Source: Paracoccus sp. TOH
GTDB taxonomy: Bacteria; Pseudomonadota; Alphaproteobacteria; Rhodobacterales; Rhodobacteraceae
Direction: 5' to 3'
Assembly (NCBI RefSeq): GCF_030388245.1
Contig: NZ_CP098360.1
Location: 354,001 to 418,000 of the forward strand
Length of the DNA stretch: 64,000 bases
This document shows positions 37,220-48,089 of this stretch, in pieces. The position numbers and the translations under genes were made by a program. The notes under the pieces were generated by a model. The model did not search any database and was not told the origin of the DNA. It was given only the letters and a program-made list of their open reading frames with translations. Each line of letters opens with the position of its first letter. The stretch's first letter is position 1.

Positions 37220-38938
37220 ATGGCCCGGCATCTCATCACCTCGGCGATCCCTTACATCAACGGGATCAAGCACCTCGGCAATCTCGTCGGCTCGCAGCTT
37301 CCGGCGGATCTTTATGCCCGCTACCTGCGGGGCCGCGAGCATGAGGTGATGTTCATCTGCGCCACCGACGAGCATGGCACCCCCGCCGAGTTGGCCGCGG
37401 CCAAGGCCGGCAAGCCGGTGCCGGTCTATTGCGCCGAGATGCACGAGATCCAGGCCGAGATCGCCCGCAACTTCGGCCTGTCCTTCGACCATTTCGGCCG
37501 GTCGTCCAGCGAGCGCAACCATGTGCTGACCCAGCATTTCGCCGGCAAGCTGGACGAAAACGGCTGGATCTCCGAGGTCGAGGAAAAGCAGGTCTATTCG
37601 ATCGACGACGGCCGCTTCCTGCCCGACCGCTATATCGAGGGCACCTGCCCGAATTGCGGCTATGACAAGGCGCGCGGCGACCAGTGCGAGAACTGCACCA
37701 AGCAGCTGGACCCGACCGACCTGATCGAGCCGCGCAGCGCCATCAGCGGCTCGACCAACCTGGAGGTGCGGGCAACGAAGCACCTCTATCTGCGCCAGCG
37801 CGCGCTGAAGGACCGGATCGCCGCCTGGATCGACAGCAAGGCCGACTGGCCGATCCTGACCACTTCGATCGCCCGGAAATGGCTGAACGACGGCGACGGG
37901 CTGCAGGACCGCGGCATCACCCGCGACCTGGACTGGGGCATCCCGGTGAAGAAGGGCGACCGGCCCTGGCCGGGGATGGAAGGCAAGGTCTTCTACGTCT
38001 GGTTCGACGCGCCCATCGAATATATCGCCGCCACCGCCGAGGGTGCCGACAAGCGCGGCGAACCCGACAGCGCCTGGCGCCGCTGGTGGCGGCTGGACGA
38101 GGGCGCCGAGGACGTGACCTATACCCAGTTCATGGGCAAGGACAACGTGCCCTTCCACACCCTCAGCTTCCCGGCCACGATCATCGGCTCGGGCGAGCCG
38201 TGGAAGCTGGTCGATTACATCAAGAGCTTCAACTACCTGACCTATGACGGCGGCCAGTTCTCGACCAGCCAGGGCCGCGGCGTGTTCATGGACCAGGCGC
38301 TGTCGATCCTGCCCGCCGATTACTGGCGCTGGTGGCTGCTGTCGCACGCCCCGGAATCGGGCGACAGCGAGTTCACCTGGGAGAATTTCCAGCAATCGGT
38401 GAACAAGGATCTGGCCGACGTGCTGGGCAATTTCGTCAGCCGCATCACCAAGTTCTGCCGCAGCAAGTTCGGCGAGACCATCCCCGAGGGCGGCAGCTAC
38501 GGCCCCGAGGAGGAGGCGCTGGTCGAGGCGCTGACCACCCGCATCCGCGCCTATGAGGGTTTCATGGACCATGTCGAGGTCCGCAAGGCGGCGGCGGAAC
38601 TGCGCGCGATCTGGGTTCTGGGCAACGAATACCTGCAATCGACCGCGCCCTGGTCCACCTTCAAGACCGATCCCGACAGGGCGGCGATGCAGGTCCGTCT
38701 GGGACTGAACCTGATCCGGCTCTATGCCGTGCTGTCGGCGCCCTTCATCCCCTTCGCGGCGGATGCGATGCTGGCGGCCATGCGCAGCAACGACCGCGAC
38801 TGGCCCGATGATGTCCGCGCCGCGCTGCAGGCGTTGCCGGCCGGCCATGGCTTCACCGTGCCCGAGGTGCTGTTCGCCAAGATCAGCGACGAGCAGCGCG
38901 ACGAATGGCAGGAGCGGTTCAAGGGCATTCGCGGCTAA
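37220..38938 (+). CDS. metG: MetG, methionyl-tRNA synthetase
   Basis: A 572-residue class I aminoacyl-tRNA synthetase that charges initiator and elongator tRNA-Met. The HIGH-type motif reads KHLGN in INGIKHLGN at the N-terminus. A zinc knuckle [17 protein letters not shown] follows around residue 140. The KMSKS-type motif is the FSTSQGRG variant known in this branch of MetRS. The C-terminal anticodon-binding helices contain [14 protein letters not shown]. No C-terminal dimerisation (tRNA-binding) domain is fused. The ATG at 37220 ([11 protein letters not shown]) follows CAGGAT; an upstream frame to 37181 adds non-family residues. Confidence 0.97.
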   Translation: MARHLITSAIPYINGIKHLGNLVGSQLPADLYARYLRGREHEVMFICATDEHGTPAELAAAKAGKPVPVYCAEMHEIQAEIARNFGLSFDHFGRSSSERNHVLTQHFAGKLDENGWISEVEEKQVYSIDDGRFLPDRYIEGTCPNCGYDKARGDQCENCTKQLDPTDLIEPRSAISGSTNLEVRATKHLYLRQRALKDRIAAWIDSKADWPILTTSIARKWLNDGDGLQDRGITRDLDWGIPVKKGDRPWPGMEGKVFYVWFDAPIEYIAATAEGADKRGEPDSAWRRWWRLDEGAEDVTYTQFMGKDNVPFHTLSFPATIIGSGEPWKLVDYIKSFNYLTYDGGQFSTSQGRGVFMDQALSILPADYWRWWLLSHAPESGDSEFTWENFQQSVNKDLADVLGNFVSRITKFCRSKFGETIPEGGSYGPEEEALVEALTTRIRAYEGFMDHVEVRKAAAELRAIWVLGNEYLQSTAPWSTFKTDPDRAAMQVRLGLNLIRLYAVLSAPFIPFAADAMLAAMRSNDRDWPDDVRAALQALPAGHGFTVPEVLFAKISDEQRDEWQERFKGIRG

Positions 38939-39032
38939 GGCAGGGCTGGCGCCGCTGACGTGGACGGTGGACTTCCGCCGCCGGGCAAGGGCATGATCGC
39001 GCACATCCCGACCGACAAGCGCAGAGGCCAAC

Positions 39033-39953
39033 ATGACCCATTGCATCCTGATCGGCGCCCCGGTGGACGAGGGCCAGCGGCGGCCCGGCTGTCTGATGGG
39101 CCCCGCCGCCTATCGCGTGGCCGGGCTGACCGCGACCCTGGCCGCGCTGGGGCACACGGTCGAGGATCGCGGCGATCTGCGGCCCGCCCCCGGCCGCGGC
39201 CAGAGCTGCGCCAGCCCCGCCGTGCATCACCTGCCCGAGATCATCGCCTGGACCGAGACGCTGCGCGCCGCCGGCTGCGCGGCGATGGAAGAGGGCATGC
39301 CGATCTTTCTGGGCGGCGACCATGCGCTGGCGCTGGGGACACTGGCCGGGGTGGCCGCGCATGCCCATGCGGCGGGCCGGCCGCAATTCGTGCTGTGGCT
39401 GGACGCGCATAGCGATTTCCACACCGTCGAGACCACCCAATCGGGCAACCTGCATGGCACGCCGCTGGCCTATGCCGCGGGCCGGCCGGGCTTCGACGCC
39501 TTCCCCGCCTTCCCGGCGCCGATCCCGCCTCGGAACATCTGCATGTTCGGGATCCGCAGCGTGGACGCCGCCGAATCCGCCGCGCTGCGCGAGACCGAGA
39601 TCGTGGTGAACGACATGCGCGTTCTGGACGAGCGCGGCATCGTCGCGCCGCTGCGCGAATTCCTCGACCGGGTGCGGCAGGAGAACGGGCTGCTGCACGT
39701 ATCGCTGGACGTGGACTTCCTCGATCCCTCGATCGCGCCGGCCGTCGGCACCACCGTCCCCGGCGGCACCACCTTCCGCGAGGCGCATCTGGTCTGCGAA
39801 CTGCTGCATGAAAGCGGGCTGATGACCTCGCTGGACCTGGTCGAGCTGAACCCGTTCCTGGACGAGCGCGGCCGCACCGCCAAGCTGATGGTCGATCTGG
39901 TCGGCTCGCTGATGGGCCGCAAGGTCTTCGACCGGCCGACGCGCAGTTACTGA
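39033..39953 (+). CDS. rocF: Arginase
   Basis: A 306-residue manganese hydrolase that splits arginine into ornithine and urea. The metal-binding motifs are complete: GGDHALALG, DAHSDFHT and SLDVDFLDPSIAP. SGNLHGTPLA supplies a substrate-binding His. ATG at 39033, soon after metG on the same strand (94-base gap) but probably with its own promoter. Its presence beside arginine-synthesis genes shows the organism both makes and degrades arginine. Agmatinase or formiminoglutamase belong to the same fold, but the NLHGTPLA and SLDVDFLDP forms fit arginase. Confidence 0.93.
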   Translation: MTHCILIGAPVDEGQRRPGCLMGPAAYRVAGLTATLAALGHTVEDRGDLRPAPGRGQSCASPAVHHLPEIIAWTETLRAAGCAAMEEGMPIFLGGDHALALGTLAGVAAHAHAAGRPQFVLWLDAHSDFHTVETTQSGNLHGTPLAYAAGRPGFDAFPAFPAPIPPRNICMFGIRSVDAAESAALRETEIVVNDMRVLDERGIVAPLREFLDRVRQENGLLHVSLDVDFLDPSIAPAVGTTVPGGTTFREAHLVCELLHESGLMTSLDLVELNPFLDERGRTAKLMVDLVGSLMGRKVFDRPTRSY

Positions 39954-40294
39954 AACGCGGGCTCCCTACAGCCGAAGCCCGGGCGCAAGGAGGGCCGGCT
40001 GTGGCGGTTCAAGGAATGTCCGGAACCCGCCATGGCGGCCCTGCCGTGCAGGCGGCGGCCTGTTGCGCGCGACCGGTCGGCCATCCGCCGCGCGCCGCCC
40101 CGGCATGCGCCACCCGCGCGCTGCACGGCAAAACGTCGCCGCGGATATCCGGGCCGAGACCTGACGCGCCCCATGCGTCTAGCCGCCGCCGATCCAAAAG
40201 CCGGTCTCCGACGGTTCCGCCGGCCGCATTGCGGCCGCCCTGCCCGCGCCAAGGCTTGCCAATCCCCACCGCGCCGGCTAGCCAATCCCCCGGC
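39954..40294. other. Intergenic region between arginase and tRNA-Leu
   Basis: A 341-base GC-rich gap. CGGGCT and AGCCCG soon after the arginase stop could pair, but there is no T tract. Frames crossing it on both strands give Arg/Ala/Pro-rich sequence without family features, so I see no gene. The tRNA promoter is probably in its right part. Confidence 0.45.
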
Positions 40295-40380
40295 GCGGGC
40301 GTGGCGGAATGGTAGACGCATGGGACTTAAACTCCCTGGGGCGCAAGCCTGTGCGGGTTCGAGTCCCGCCGCCCGCACCA
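40295..40380 (+). tRNA. tRNA-Leu (anticodon UAA)
   Basis: An 86-base class II tRNA including an encoded CCA end. The acceptor arms GCGGGCG and CGCCCGC pair perfectly. The anticodon stem GGGA/TCCC encloses the loop CTTAAAC, so the anticodon is TAA (leucine, UUA/UUG codons). A long variable arm (TGGGGCGCAAGCCTG) and the T arm GCGGGTTCGAGTCCCGC are present. It is encoded alone. Confidence 0.96.
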
Positions 40381-40724
40381 CCCTGCCCGTCCCATATGTC
40401 AAATAAGCGCGAAATTCCTGCCCTGCCTTCATCCGCAGATTGCGCCCGGCAGAGACGAGACCGCAGGCGGCCATCTGTGGACAGCCACCCGCGATCGCAG
40501 AAAGAGGGCAGGAAAAGCGCACCGGTTCGCCCTTCCCGGCCACCCGAAACACCCTCACCACCACGATTGGGCAATCCGGGGATGGTTCCCTCTATCGGCC
40601 TTTCCTGCTTACTCCGGCTGTCGATTCGTCGCAAATGTCAACAGCGGTCCATTTTAAACAAATCTCCTTGGTTCGCCGGTTTACCTCGGCTAGGGTCGCG
40701 CCGAAAATCCGAACCCAGGAGACC
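40381..40724. other. Intergenic region between tRNA-Leu and the DUF4170 gene
   Basis: A 344-base gap. The first part has no clear signal. The right third is relatively AT-rich, with AACAGCGG...CCATTTTAAACAAATC at about 40640-40670, which may hold the promoter of the following envelope cluster. CAGGAGACC just before 40725 is the ribosome-binding site of the DUF4170 gene. No additional gene is visible. Confidence 0.45.
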
Positions 40725-40973
40725 ATGATGGCGCAGCGCCTTCACCTCGTTTTCGGCGGCGAGCTTGTCGATCCCACCCGCACCGAATTCCGCGACACCA
40801 AGAACATCCACATCGTCGGCGTCTATCCGAACTATGCCGAAGCGCATGCCGCCTGGAAATCCGAGGCGCAGCGCACCGTGGACAGCGCCCATACCCGCTA
40901 TTTCATCGCCCATCTGCACCGTCTGCGCGACGAGGAGCGGGAGGTGAGCCCGACCGAGGAACTGGGCAGCTGA
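40725..40973 (+). CDS. DUF4170 small protein next to waaA and lpxK
   Basis: An 82-residue protein of the DUF4170 family. It begins MMAQRLHLVFGGELVDP, has a GVYPNYAEAHAAWKSEAQRTVD segment and ends with a helix of mixed charge (HRLRDEEREV). It is soluble, with no signal or membrane segment. Two ATGs (40725 and 40728) follow CAGGAGACC; the first is taken. The gene lies 16 bases before waaA on the same strand, making a DUF4170-waaA-lpxK cluster, so a link to Kdo or lipid A synthesis is plausible. No biochemical function is known to me. Confidence 0.82.
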   Translation: MMAQRLHLVFGGELVDPTRTEFRDTKNIHIVGVYPNYAEAHAAWKSEAQRTVDSAHTRYFIAHLHRLRDEEREVSPTEELGS

Positions 40974-40989
40974 GCGCAAGCGAATCGCG

Positions 40990-42222
40990 ATGCTCCCCTT
41001 TCAGGCCACCGCGTCCCTGGCGCTTTGGCTGCATCTGCGGCGACGGGCGGCGATTGGCAGCGGACAGGCCCAACCCTTCGAGCCGCCGCCGGGCGCCGGA
41101 CCGCTGGTCATGGTGCATCTCTCGGAGCGGGGCGAGGAGCCCCCGCCCCTCGGCGCGCTGCTCAAGGTGATGCTGGCCCGCCGGCCGGGGCTGCGCTTCG
41201 CCTTCACCGGCGCGGCGCCGCCGCCGGATGCGCTGCCGGCCGGCCTGCCCGCCGTCGCCCTGCCCCGCCCCACCGATCCGGGCGCCGCCCGCGAGGTCAT
41301 CCAGGCCCTGTCGCCGCGCGTGCTGCTGATCCTCGGCGACCAGCTTCCGGCCTCGCTGATCGCCGGCATGGCCGATGCGGGACTGCCGGTGATCCTGTCC
41401 GAGGCGCGGCTGGTCGCCTATACCCGCCGCGGTTCGTGGCGCGGCGCCATCAATCGTGGACTGATGGGCAGGATCACCCGCATCCTCGCCCCCGACCTGA
41501 CCGCCGGCGCGGCCGCGCGGCAACTGGGTGCGCCGCCCGACCGGATCGAGCTGACCGGCCCGGTGACGGAGACCCGCGCGCCGCTCGGCGCCAACGAGGC
41601 CGAGCGGCGTGCCCTGGCTCATATCCTCGCCGGCCGCCACATCTGGCTGGCCGCCGCCCCCACCCTGCCCGAGGCCGGTGCAGCGCTGGCCGCGCATCAG
41701 GCCATGCTGCATCACAACCACCGCGCGCTGCTGATCCTGGCCGGGCTGCCCCCCGAGACCATCCCCGGGATCCAGGCCGAGGCCGAGGCCCTGGGCCTTG
41801 CCTCGGTGCTGCGTTCCGAGGATGACGACCCCTCGCCCGACGACCACGTGCTGATCGCCGAGGACACGCATGAGCTGGGGCTGTGGTATCGCCTGGCGCC
41901 GGTCTGTTTCATGGGCGGCACGCTGCTGCCCGGCCCGGGCCTCGCGCCGCGCCACCCGTTCGAGCCGGCGGCGCTCGGCTCGGCCATCATCCACGGCCCG
42001 ATCACCGACCCGCACGGGCCGGAATGGATGCAGCTCGACGGCGCCTCGGCCGCCCGGCTGGTCACCGATGCGCAGGCGCTCTCGCGGGCGGTGGCCGACC
42101 TGACGGCGCCGGACCAGGCGGCGATGCTGGCCGGCAACGCCTGGTCGGTCAGCACCGGCGGCGCCGCGGTGCTGCGCCGCATCGCCGACACCGTGCTCGA
42201 GGCGATGGAGCCCGCCGCATGA
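40990..42222 (+). CDS. waaA: WaaA, 3-deoxy-D-manno-octulosonic acid (Kdo) transferase, divergent
   Basis: A 410-residue GT30-type glycosyltransferase that adds Kdo to lipid IVA at the inner membrane. The two Rossmann-like halves are visible. In the N-terminal half, [10 protein letters not shown] replaces the usual motif with the catalytic Glu. The linker contains TGPVTETR, and the C-terminal half has [13 protein letters not shown] and the [22 protein letters not shown] sugar-nucleotide region. It lacks the N-terminal membrane anchor of E. coli WaaA in clear form. The active-site loop is more divergent than usual, which lowers certainty on exact specificity. It overlaps lpxK by four bases. Confidence 0.85.
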   Translation: MLPFQATASLALWLHLRRRAAIGSGQAQPFEPPPGAGPLVMVHLSERGEEPPPLGALLKVMLARRPGLRFAFTGAAPPPDALPAGLPAVALPRPTDPGAAREVIQALSPRVLLILGDQLPASLIAGMADAGLPVILSEARLVAYTRRGSWRGAINRGLMGRITRILAPDLTAGAAARQLGAPPDRIELTGPVTETRAPLGANEAERRALAHILAGRHIWLAAAPTLPEAGAALAAHQAMLHHNHRALLILAGLPPETIPGIQAEAEALGLASVLRSEDDDPSPDDHVLIAEDTHELGLWYRLAPVCFMGGTLLPGPGLAPRHPFEPAALGSAIIHGPITDPHGPEWMQLDGASAARLVTDAQALSRAVADLTAPDQAAMLAGNAWSVSTGGAAVLRRIADTVLEAMEPAA

Positions 42223-43208
42223 GCCGCCGCGCCCCCGATTTCTGGTTCCGCCCGCCGGGCCTTACGGCGCGGCTGCTGGCGCCGCTGGGCGCGCTTTACG
42301 CCGCCGCCACCGCCCGGCGCCTGGCGCGCGGGCCGCGCATCCGGCCGGGCGTGCCGGTGATCTGCGTCGGCAACCTGAACGCCGGCGGCACCGGCAAGAC
42401 CCCGACCGCGATCATGCTGGCCCAACTTCTGCAGGCGCGCGGCGTGGCGGTGCATATCGTCTCACGCGGCTATGGCGGCAGCGAAAAGGGGCCATTGCGG
42501 GTCGAGGAATCGCGCCATAACGCCGCCCAGGTCGGGGACGAGCCGCTGCTGATGGCGGCCTTCGCGCCGGTCTGGGTCGCCGACGACCGGCTGACGGGGG
42601 CGCGGGCGGCGGTCCAGGCCGGGGCGCGGGCGATCCTGCTCGACGACGGCTTCCAGGACCCGGCGCTGGCGCATGACCTGTCGCTGGTGGTGGTCGATGC
42701 GGCCAAGGGCTTCGGCAACGGCTTCTGCCTGCCCGCCGGACCGCTGCGCGAACCGATGGACCGCGGCCTGGCCCGCGCCGACCTGCTGCTGTCGATCGGC
42801 GACGCCGCGGCTCAGGCACGCTTCGCCGCCCTATGGGGGCGGCGGTTGGCGCTGCCGCATCTGACCGGGCAACTGGCGCCGCTGCAGACCGGCATGGACT
42901 GGCAGGGCCAACGCGTCCTGGCCTTTGCCGGCATCGGTCATCCCGAGAAATTCTTCGCCACCCTGCGCGGCCTCGGCGCCGAGGTGGTGCGCGCCGAGGC
43001 GCTCGAGGATCACCAGCCCTTCACCCCGCAATTGCTGACCCGGCTGGAGGCCGAATCGCGGCTGCTCGGCGCGCAGATGGTGACCACGGAAAAGGACGCC
43101 GCGCGACTGCCGCGCAGCTTCCGGCCCAGGGTGCTGGCGTTGCCGGTGCGGCTGCAGCTCGACGACCCGGCGCCGCTGACAGATCGTCTGGAGGCGCTGG
43201 GGCTGTGA
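42219..43208 (+). CDS. lpxK: LpxK, tetraacyldisaccharide 4'-kinase
   Basis: A 329-residue membrane-associated kinase that phosphorylates the 4' position of the lipid A precursor to make lipid IVA. An N-terminal amphipathic anchor ([18 protein letters not shown]) precedes the P-loop [12 protein letters not shown] around residue 52. Further LpxK marks are [14 protein letters not shown] and [21 protein letters not shown], with the catalytic DDGFQ box. The ATG at 42219 overlaps the waaA stop in ATGA. The neighbouring steps lipid IVA formation and Kdo addition are thus encoded in one operon. A terminator hairpin follows at 43209. Confidence 0.96.
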   Translation: MSRRAPDFWFRPPGLTARLLAPLGALYAAATARRLARGPRIRPGVPVICVGNLNAGGTGKTPTAIMLAQLLQARGVAVHIVSRGYGGSEKGPLRVEESRHNAAQVGDEPLLMAAFAPVWVADDRLTGARAAVQAGARAILLDDGFQDPALAHDLSLVVVDAAKGFGNGFCLPAGPLREPMDRGLARADLLLSIGDAAAQARFAALWGRRLALPHLTGQLAPLQTGMDWQGQRVLAFAGIGHPEKFFATLRGLGAEVVRAEALEDHQPFTPQLLTRLEAESRLLGAQMVTTEKDAARLPRSFRPRVLALPVRLQLDDPAPLTDRLEALGL

Positions 43209-43238
43209 AAGGCGCCGCAAGCCCGTGCCCGGCGCCTT
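43209..43238 (+). terminator. Terminator after lpxK
   Basis: AAGGCGCCG at 43209-43217 pairs with CGGCGCCTT at 43230-43238. It begins immediately after the lpxK stop and is followed by CACCGTTTT. The adjoining repeat element starts at its end. Confidence 0.75.
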
Positions 43239-43280
43239 CACCGTTTTCCAAATACCCCGGCGACCGCGCCGCCGGGCGAA
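43238..43280 (+). repeat. Intergenic repeat element, copy D
   Basis: TTCACCGTTTTCCAAATACCCC is the shared core, followed by a hairpin of 7-base arms (CCCGGCG at 43256-43262, CGCCGGG at 43270-43276). It lies between the convergent lpxK and DsbA-like genes. Confidence 0.65.
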
Positions 43281-43283
43281 GGC

Positions 43284-43946
43284 TCAGCCCTTCTCGGCCA
43301 GCTTGGCGTCGATGATCTTCTTCAGCTCGTCCCAAGGCTGGTTCTGGATCTTTTCGCCGGCGATGATGAAGGTGGGCGTGCCCTCGATCTGATCGGCGGT
43401 GGCATTGGTCTGGAAGGTGGTGACCAGGTCCGCGACCTTCTGCTTGTCGTTCCAGCAGGCATCCATCTGTTCTGTGGTCATGCCGGCCTTGGCGCCGATC
43501 TTGCGCAGATTGGCGGCGATCTCGTCGCCGGACTTGGCGTCCAGCCATTGCTTCTGGTCGTCGAAGATCAGGTCCGAGACGGCATAATACTTGTCGTCGC
43601 CGCCGCAGCGCGCCAGGATCCCGGCCCACAGGCCCACGGCATCGAAATAGACGTCGCGCTGGATGAATTTCACCTTGCCGGTATCGACATATTCGGCCTT
43701 CAGCTTCGGCAGGTTCTCGGCATGGAAGGCCGCGCAATGGCTGCAGGTGAAGCTGGCATATTCGATGATCGTCACCGGCGCGTCTTCCTGGCCCAGGGCG
43801 ATGTCGGGCAGGACCTTGCCCTCGGGCATCTGCTCGGCGGTCTGGGCGTTGTCGGCGGGTTTCGCCTCTTGCGCCAACGCGGGCAGCGCAGAGACGGTCA
43901 GCGCGGCCGTGGCGGCGGCGATCAGAGAACGGCGAAGCAGCATCAT
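43284..43946 (-). CDS. DsbA-family periplasmic thiol-disulfide oxidoreductase
   Basis: A 220-residue exported thioredoxin-fold protein that probably catalyses disulfide exchange in periplasmic proteins. The signal covers about residues 1-26 (ALPALA-Q). The active site is CSHC in EYASFTCSHCAAFH, followed by the helical insert and the cis-proline loop EGTPTFIIAGE. The start at 43946 overlaps the dciA-like stop by four bases (ATGATG with TGA inside). A single-domain DsbA with CSHC rather than CPHC resembles the BdbD/DsbA-like group. DsbB is not in the window. Isomerase activity cannot be excluded. Confidence 0.9.
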   Translation of the reverse strand: MMLLRRSLIAAATAALTVSALPALAQEAKPADNAQTAEQMPEGKVLPDIALGQEDAPVTIIEYASFTCSHCAAFHAENLPKLKAEYVDTGKVKFIQRDVYFDAVGLWAGILARCGGDDKYYAVSDLIFDDQKQWLDAKSGDEIAANLRKIGAKAGMTTEQMDACWNDKQKVADLVTTFQTNATADQIEGTPTFIIAGEKIQNQPWDELKKIIDAKLAEKG

Positions 43947-44482
43947 GGATTGGCCTTTCGGTCGTTGACGTCCCGGCGGGACAGGATGTTCAGTGCCAGC
44001 CGCCGCATGGCGGCGGACAGCGCGGGATTGTCGAAGCCCGAGGCGATGTCCTCGGCCTGGGCGAGCTTCTGCGGATCGGGCGCGGCGGAACGGCGCGGCG
44101 CGGCGGTGAACTCGGCCTGGCCCTCCGCAAAGCCGATCGGCGCGGTCTGGGTCAGCACGATGCGCGAGACGGCGTTGAAGCCGTAGCAGGCATTCACCCG
44201 GGCGCGGATCTGGTCCACTTGCATGGCGACCAGCGGCGCATGCGCGCCCGGCACCAGCAGCGTCAGCGTGGCACCGAACCCTTTGCCATGGCTGATCCGG
44301 ACCGGGCGGGTATGGGCGGCAAGCTCGGCGCCGACCACCTCCTGCCAATGCGTCAGCAGCCGGGCCACCGCGAAACCCCGCCCCTCGCCCACGGTCTTCA
44401 CCCGCTGCGCAACCAGTTGCGCGGCGGCCTCGAAGCCGCGCATCCGGCGGCGGGGCTGGGTCTCGGGTTTCTTCTGGGCCAT
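43943..44482 (-). CDS. DciA-like (DUF721) protein
   Basis: A 179-residue protein of the DUF721 family, which includes DciA, the replicative helicase-operating protein of bacteria without DnaC. The DUF721 domain covers roughly residues 15-110, with FAVARLLTHWQEVVGAELAAHTRPVRI and an LTLLVPGAHAPLVAMQV beta region. The C-terminal 70 residues are less conserved. ATG at 44482. It overlaps the DsbA-like gene downstream (ATGA), so a replication and a periplasmic gene share a message. The mutY gene is divergent, 86 bases away. A function as helicase loader is family inference. Confidence 0.82.
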   Translation of the reverse strand: MAQKKPETQPRRRMRGFEAAAQLVAQRVKTVGEGRGFAVARLLTHWQEVVGAELAAHTRPVRISHGKGFGATLTLLVPGAHAPLVAMQVDQIRARVNACYGFNAVSRIVLTQTAPIGFAEGQAEFTAAPRRSAAPDPQKLAQAEDIASGFDNPALSAAMRRLALNILSRRDVNDRKANP

Positions 44483-44568
44483 CGGGCAACCATATGGTTT
44501 ATCTGCGCCGCAGTCTGGACCGCGACGCGCCCGGACGCCAGAGAGACGAAGCTGAACGAGGCTGAAAA

Positions 44569-45642
44569 TTGCGTGACCCGAAGGTGATCCCCACCGAGCT
44601 GCTGGCTTGGTACGACCGCCATGCCCGCGCGCTGCCCTGGCGGGTGGCGCCCGGACAAGGCCGCGCCGACCCCTATCGCGTCTGGCTGTCCGAGGTGATG
44701 CTGCAACAGACCACCGTCGCCACGGTGAAAGCCTATTTCGAGCGTTTCACCAGCCTCTGGCCCACGGTCCACGCCCTCGCCGCGGCCGAGGATGCGCAGG
44801 TGATGGCGGAATGGGCCGGGCTCGGCTATTACGCCCGCGCCCGCAACCTGGTGGCCTGCGCCCGCGCCGTCGCCGCCCTGGGCGCATTCCCCGACACGCG
44901 CGCGGGGCTGGCGGCGCTGCCCGGCATCGGCGCCTATACCTCGGCCGCCATCGCCGCCATCGCCTTCGACCGGCCCGAGACGGTGGTGGACGGCAATGTC
45001 GAACGCGTGGTGGCCCGGCTTTTCGCGGTCGGAACGCCGCTGCCCGCCGCCAAGCCGGAACTGGTGGCGCTGGCCGGCAGCCTGACCCCCGACCGGCGGC
45101 CGGGCGATTTCGCCCAGGCCATGATGGATCTGGGCGCGACGATCTGCACGCCGCGCAGCCCGGCCTGCGGCATTTGCCCGATCATCCCGCATTGCGCCGC
45201 CCGGGCGCAAGGCATTGCCGCCGAACTGCCGCGCAAGGCGCCGAAGAAACCCAAGCCGCTGCGCCGGGGCACGGTCTGGATCGGCTTTGCCGAGGGCGCG
45301 GTGCTGGTCGAGACCCGGCCCGACAAGGGCCTGCTGGGCGGCACGCTGGCCTTTCCCTCGACCGGCTGGGACGGCTCGCACCAGCCGCCGCCCGCCCGCG
45401 CCGACTGGCAGGAGATCGGCCTTGTCCGCCATGTCTTCACCCATTTCGCGCTGGACCTGACGGTGATGAGCGCCCGCTTGACCGCGGCGCCGGAACGCGG
45501 CAGCCTGACCCCGCTTGGCGCCTTCCGCCCCAGCGCCCTGCCGGGGCTGATGCGCAAGGCCTGGTCGCTCGCCAAGGACCGTTCCGAAACAGCCCGCCCC
45601 GCGACACCGCGTCGCCATGGCAAGCCACAGCAAAAGCCGTGA
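44569..45642 (+). CDS. mutY: MutY, A/G-specific adenine glycosylase
   Basis: A 357-residue base-excision repair enzyme that removes adenine mispaired with 8-oxoguanine. The helix-hairpin-helix reads LPGIGAYTSAAI and the catalytic Asp is in VVDGNVERV. The iron-sulfur cluster ligands are CTPRSPACGICPIIPHC, and the catalytic Glu lies in SEVMLQQTTV near the start. The C-terminal NUDIX-like reading domain is recognisable. The start is a TTG at 44569 with GAGG eight bases upstream; a GTG five codons in is an alternative. The last base of its stop overlaps the next start codon (TGATG). Confidence 0.95.
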   Translation: MRDPKVIPTELLAWYDRHARALPWRVAPGQGRADPYRVWLSEVMLQQTTVATVKAYFERFTSLWPTVHALAAAEDAQVMAEWAGLGYYARARNLVACARAVAALGAFPDTRAGLAALPGIGAYTSAAIAAIAFDRPETVVDGNVERVVARLFAVGTPLPAAKPELVALAGSLTPDRRPGDFAQAMMDLGATICTPRSPACGICPIIPHCAARAQGIAAELPRKAPKKPKPLRRGTVWIGFAEGAVLVETRPDKGLLGGTLAFPSTGWDGSHQPPPARADWQEIGLVRHVFTHFALDLTVMSARLTAAPERGSLTPLGAFRPSALPGLMRKAWSLAKDRSETARPATPRRHGKPQQKP

Positions 45643-46790
45643 TGGTTGCACCCATGCAAACCGCGTTCCGCGCCCGCCTGATCGACGCCCTGCCCTTCTG
45701 GCTCTCCCTCGGCATGGTGCCGCTGGCCCTGCTTGCCACGCGGCTGGGCGGCTGGTGGTTCGCGCTGATGCCGCTTTATGCTTGGTATCTGATGACCATG
45801 CTGGACGCGGTGCTGGGCCTGAACCAGGAAAACCCCGACACCGAGACGCCGGAATCGCAGCTGATCTGGTATCGTGCCATCACCGTGATCTGGTTCCCGA
45901 TTCAGGCGGCGATGATTTTCGGCGCGATCTGGTATGCCACCCGCAGCGACCTGTCCGGCTGGGAAAAGCTCGGCCTGTTCTTCGGCATCGGCGTCGCCTC
46001 GGGCACCATCGGCATCGTCTATGCCCATGAGTTGCTGCACCAGCGAAACAAGCTGGAACGCTGGCTGGGCGACCTGCTGCTGGCCTCGACGCTGTATTCG
46101 CATTTCCGCACCGAGCACCTGCTGGTGCATCATTCCTGGGTGGCGACGCCGCGCGATGCGGTCTCGGCCCGCTACAACGAGGGCTTCTTCCGCTTCTTCC
46201 TGCGCGTGCTGATCGAGTGCCCGAAAAGCGCCTGGACGGCCGAGACCCGGCGCCTGACCCGCTCGGGCCGGTCGAAATTCGACCGCCGCAACCCGTTCTG
46301 GCGTTACGGCGCGCTGCAATTGGCCATGCTGGCGCTGGCCCTCATCCTCGGCGGCTGGCAGGGGCTGCTGCTGTTCCTCTGGCAGGCCTTCGTCGCCGTC
46401 TGGCAGCTCGAACTGACCAATTACGTCGAACATTACGGCCTGACCCGCAAGCATCTGGGCGACGGGCGCTACGAACATGTCCTGCCGCGGCACAGCTGGA
46501 ATTCTTCGCATACCGCGACCAACTGGCTGCTGATCAACCTGCAGCGCCATTCGGACCATCACTACAAGCCCGACCGGCGCTTTCCGCTGCTGCAGACCTA
46601 TTCCGACGAAGAGGCGCCGCAACTGCCGATGGGCTATCCGGCGATGACCTTCCTGGCCATGGTCCCGCCCCTGTGGCGGCGGCGGATGAACCCGCGCGTC
46701 CGGGCCTGGCGGCGGCAGTTCTATCCCGAGATCACCGATTGGCAGCCCTATAACCGCGGCGCGCTGCCGATGCCGCGCGGGGCGCTGTAG
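45642..46790 (+). CDS. alkB: AlkB-like alkane 1-monooxygenase (membrane di-iron)
   Basis: A 382-residue integral-membrane di-iron hydroxylase of the alkane monooxygenase family. The histidine boxes are all present: AHELLHQRNK, EHLLVHHSWVATPRDAVSAR, and LQRHSDHHYKPDRRF, plus NYVEHYGL. Several hydrophobic helices precede and separate them. The start chosen is the ATG at 45642, overlapping the mutY stop by one base; an ATG four codons later is possible. Length matches family members. A rubredoxin is not adjacent, so the electron donor must be elsewhere. The substrate could be an alkane, fatty acid or other terminal methyl group. Confidence 0.92.
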   Translation: MVAPMQTAFRARLIDALPFWLSLGMVPLALLATRLGGWWFALMPLYAWYLMTMLDAVLGLNQENPDTETPESQLIWYRAITVIWFPIQAAMIFGAIWYATRSDLSGWEKLGLFFGIGVASGTIGIVYAHELLHQRNKLERWLGDLLLASTLYSHFRTEHLLVHHSWVATPRDAVSARYNEGFFRFFLRVLIECPKSAWTAETRRLTRSGRSKFDRRNPFWRYGALQLAMLALALILGGWQGLLLFLWQAFVAVWQLELTNYVEHYGLTRKHLGDGRYEHVLPRHSWNSSHTATNWLLINLQRHSDHHYKPDRRFPLLQTYSDEEAPQLPMGYPAMTFLAMVPPLWRRRMNPRVRAWRRQFYPEITDWQPYNRGALPMPRGAL

Positions 46791-46819
46791 TTCCGAGACC
46801 CGGCCGGAAAACCAAAAAG

Positions 46820-46848
46820 GCCCCGCCCGGCACAAGGCCGAACGGGGC
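46820..46848 (-). terminator. Terminator after ccrM (minus strand)
   Basis: Read on the minus strand, GCCCCG (46848-46843) and CGGGGC (46825-46820) pair. GGC/GCC inside extends the stem, and a CTTTTT tract follows. It lies about 60 bases past the ccrM stop, in the gap to the convergent alkB-like gene. Confidence 0.75.
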
Positions 46849-46907
46849 AAGGCGGTCCCGGCCGCGCCAGAGCTCGCGGAGCTTCGGGACTTGGCGAAAC
46901 CTTGGAA

Positions 46908-48056
<1,149 letters not shown>

Positions 48057-48089
48057 CTATTGGGTTGCCGATTTGCTGAGGCCGATAAT

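Noticed and set aside
39954..40294. Small RNA or small protein gene before tRNA-Leu
   Set aside because: No promoter plus terminator pair and no plausible coding frame could be recognised; only GC-rich noise frames occur.
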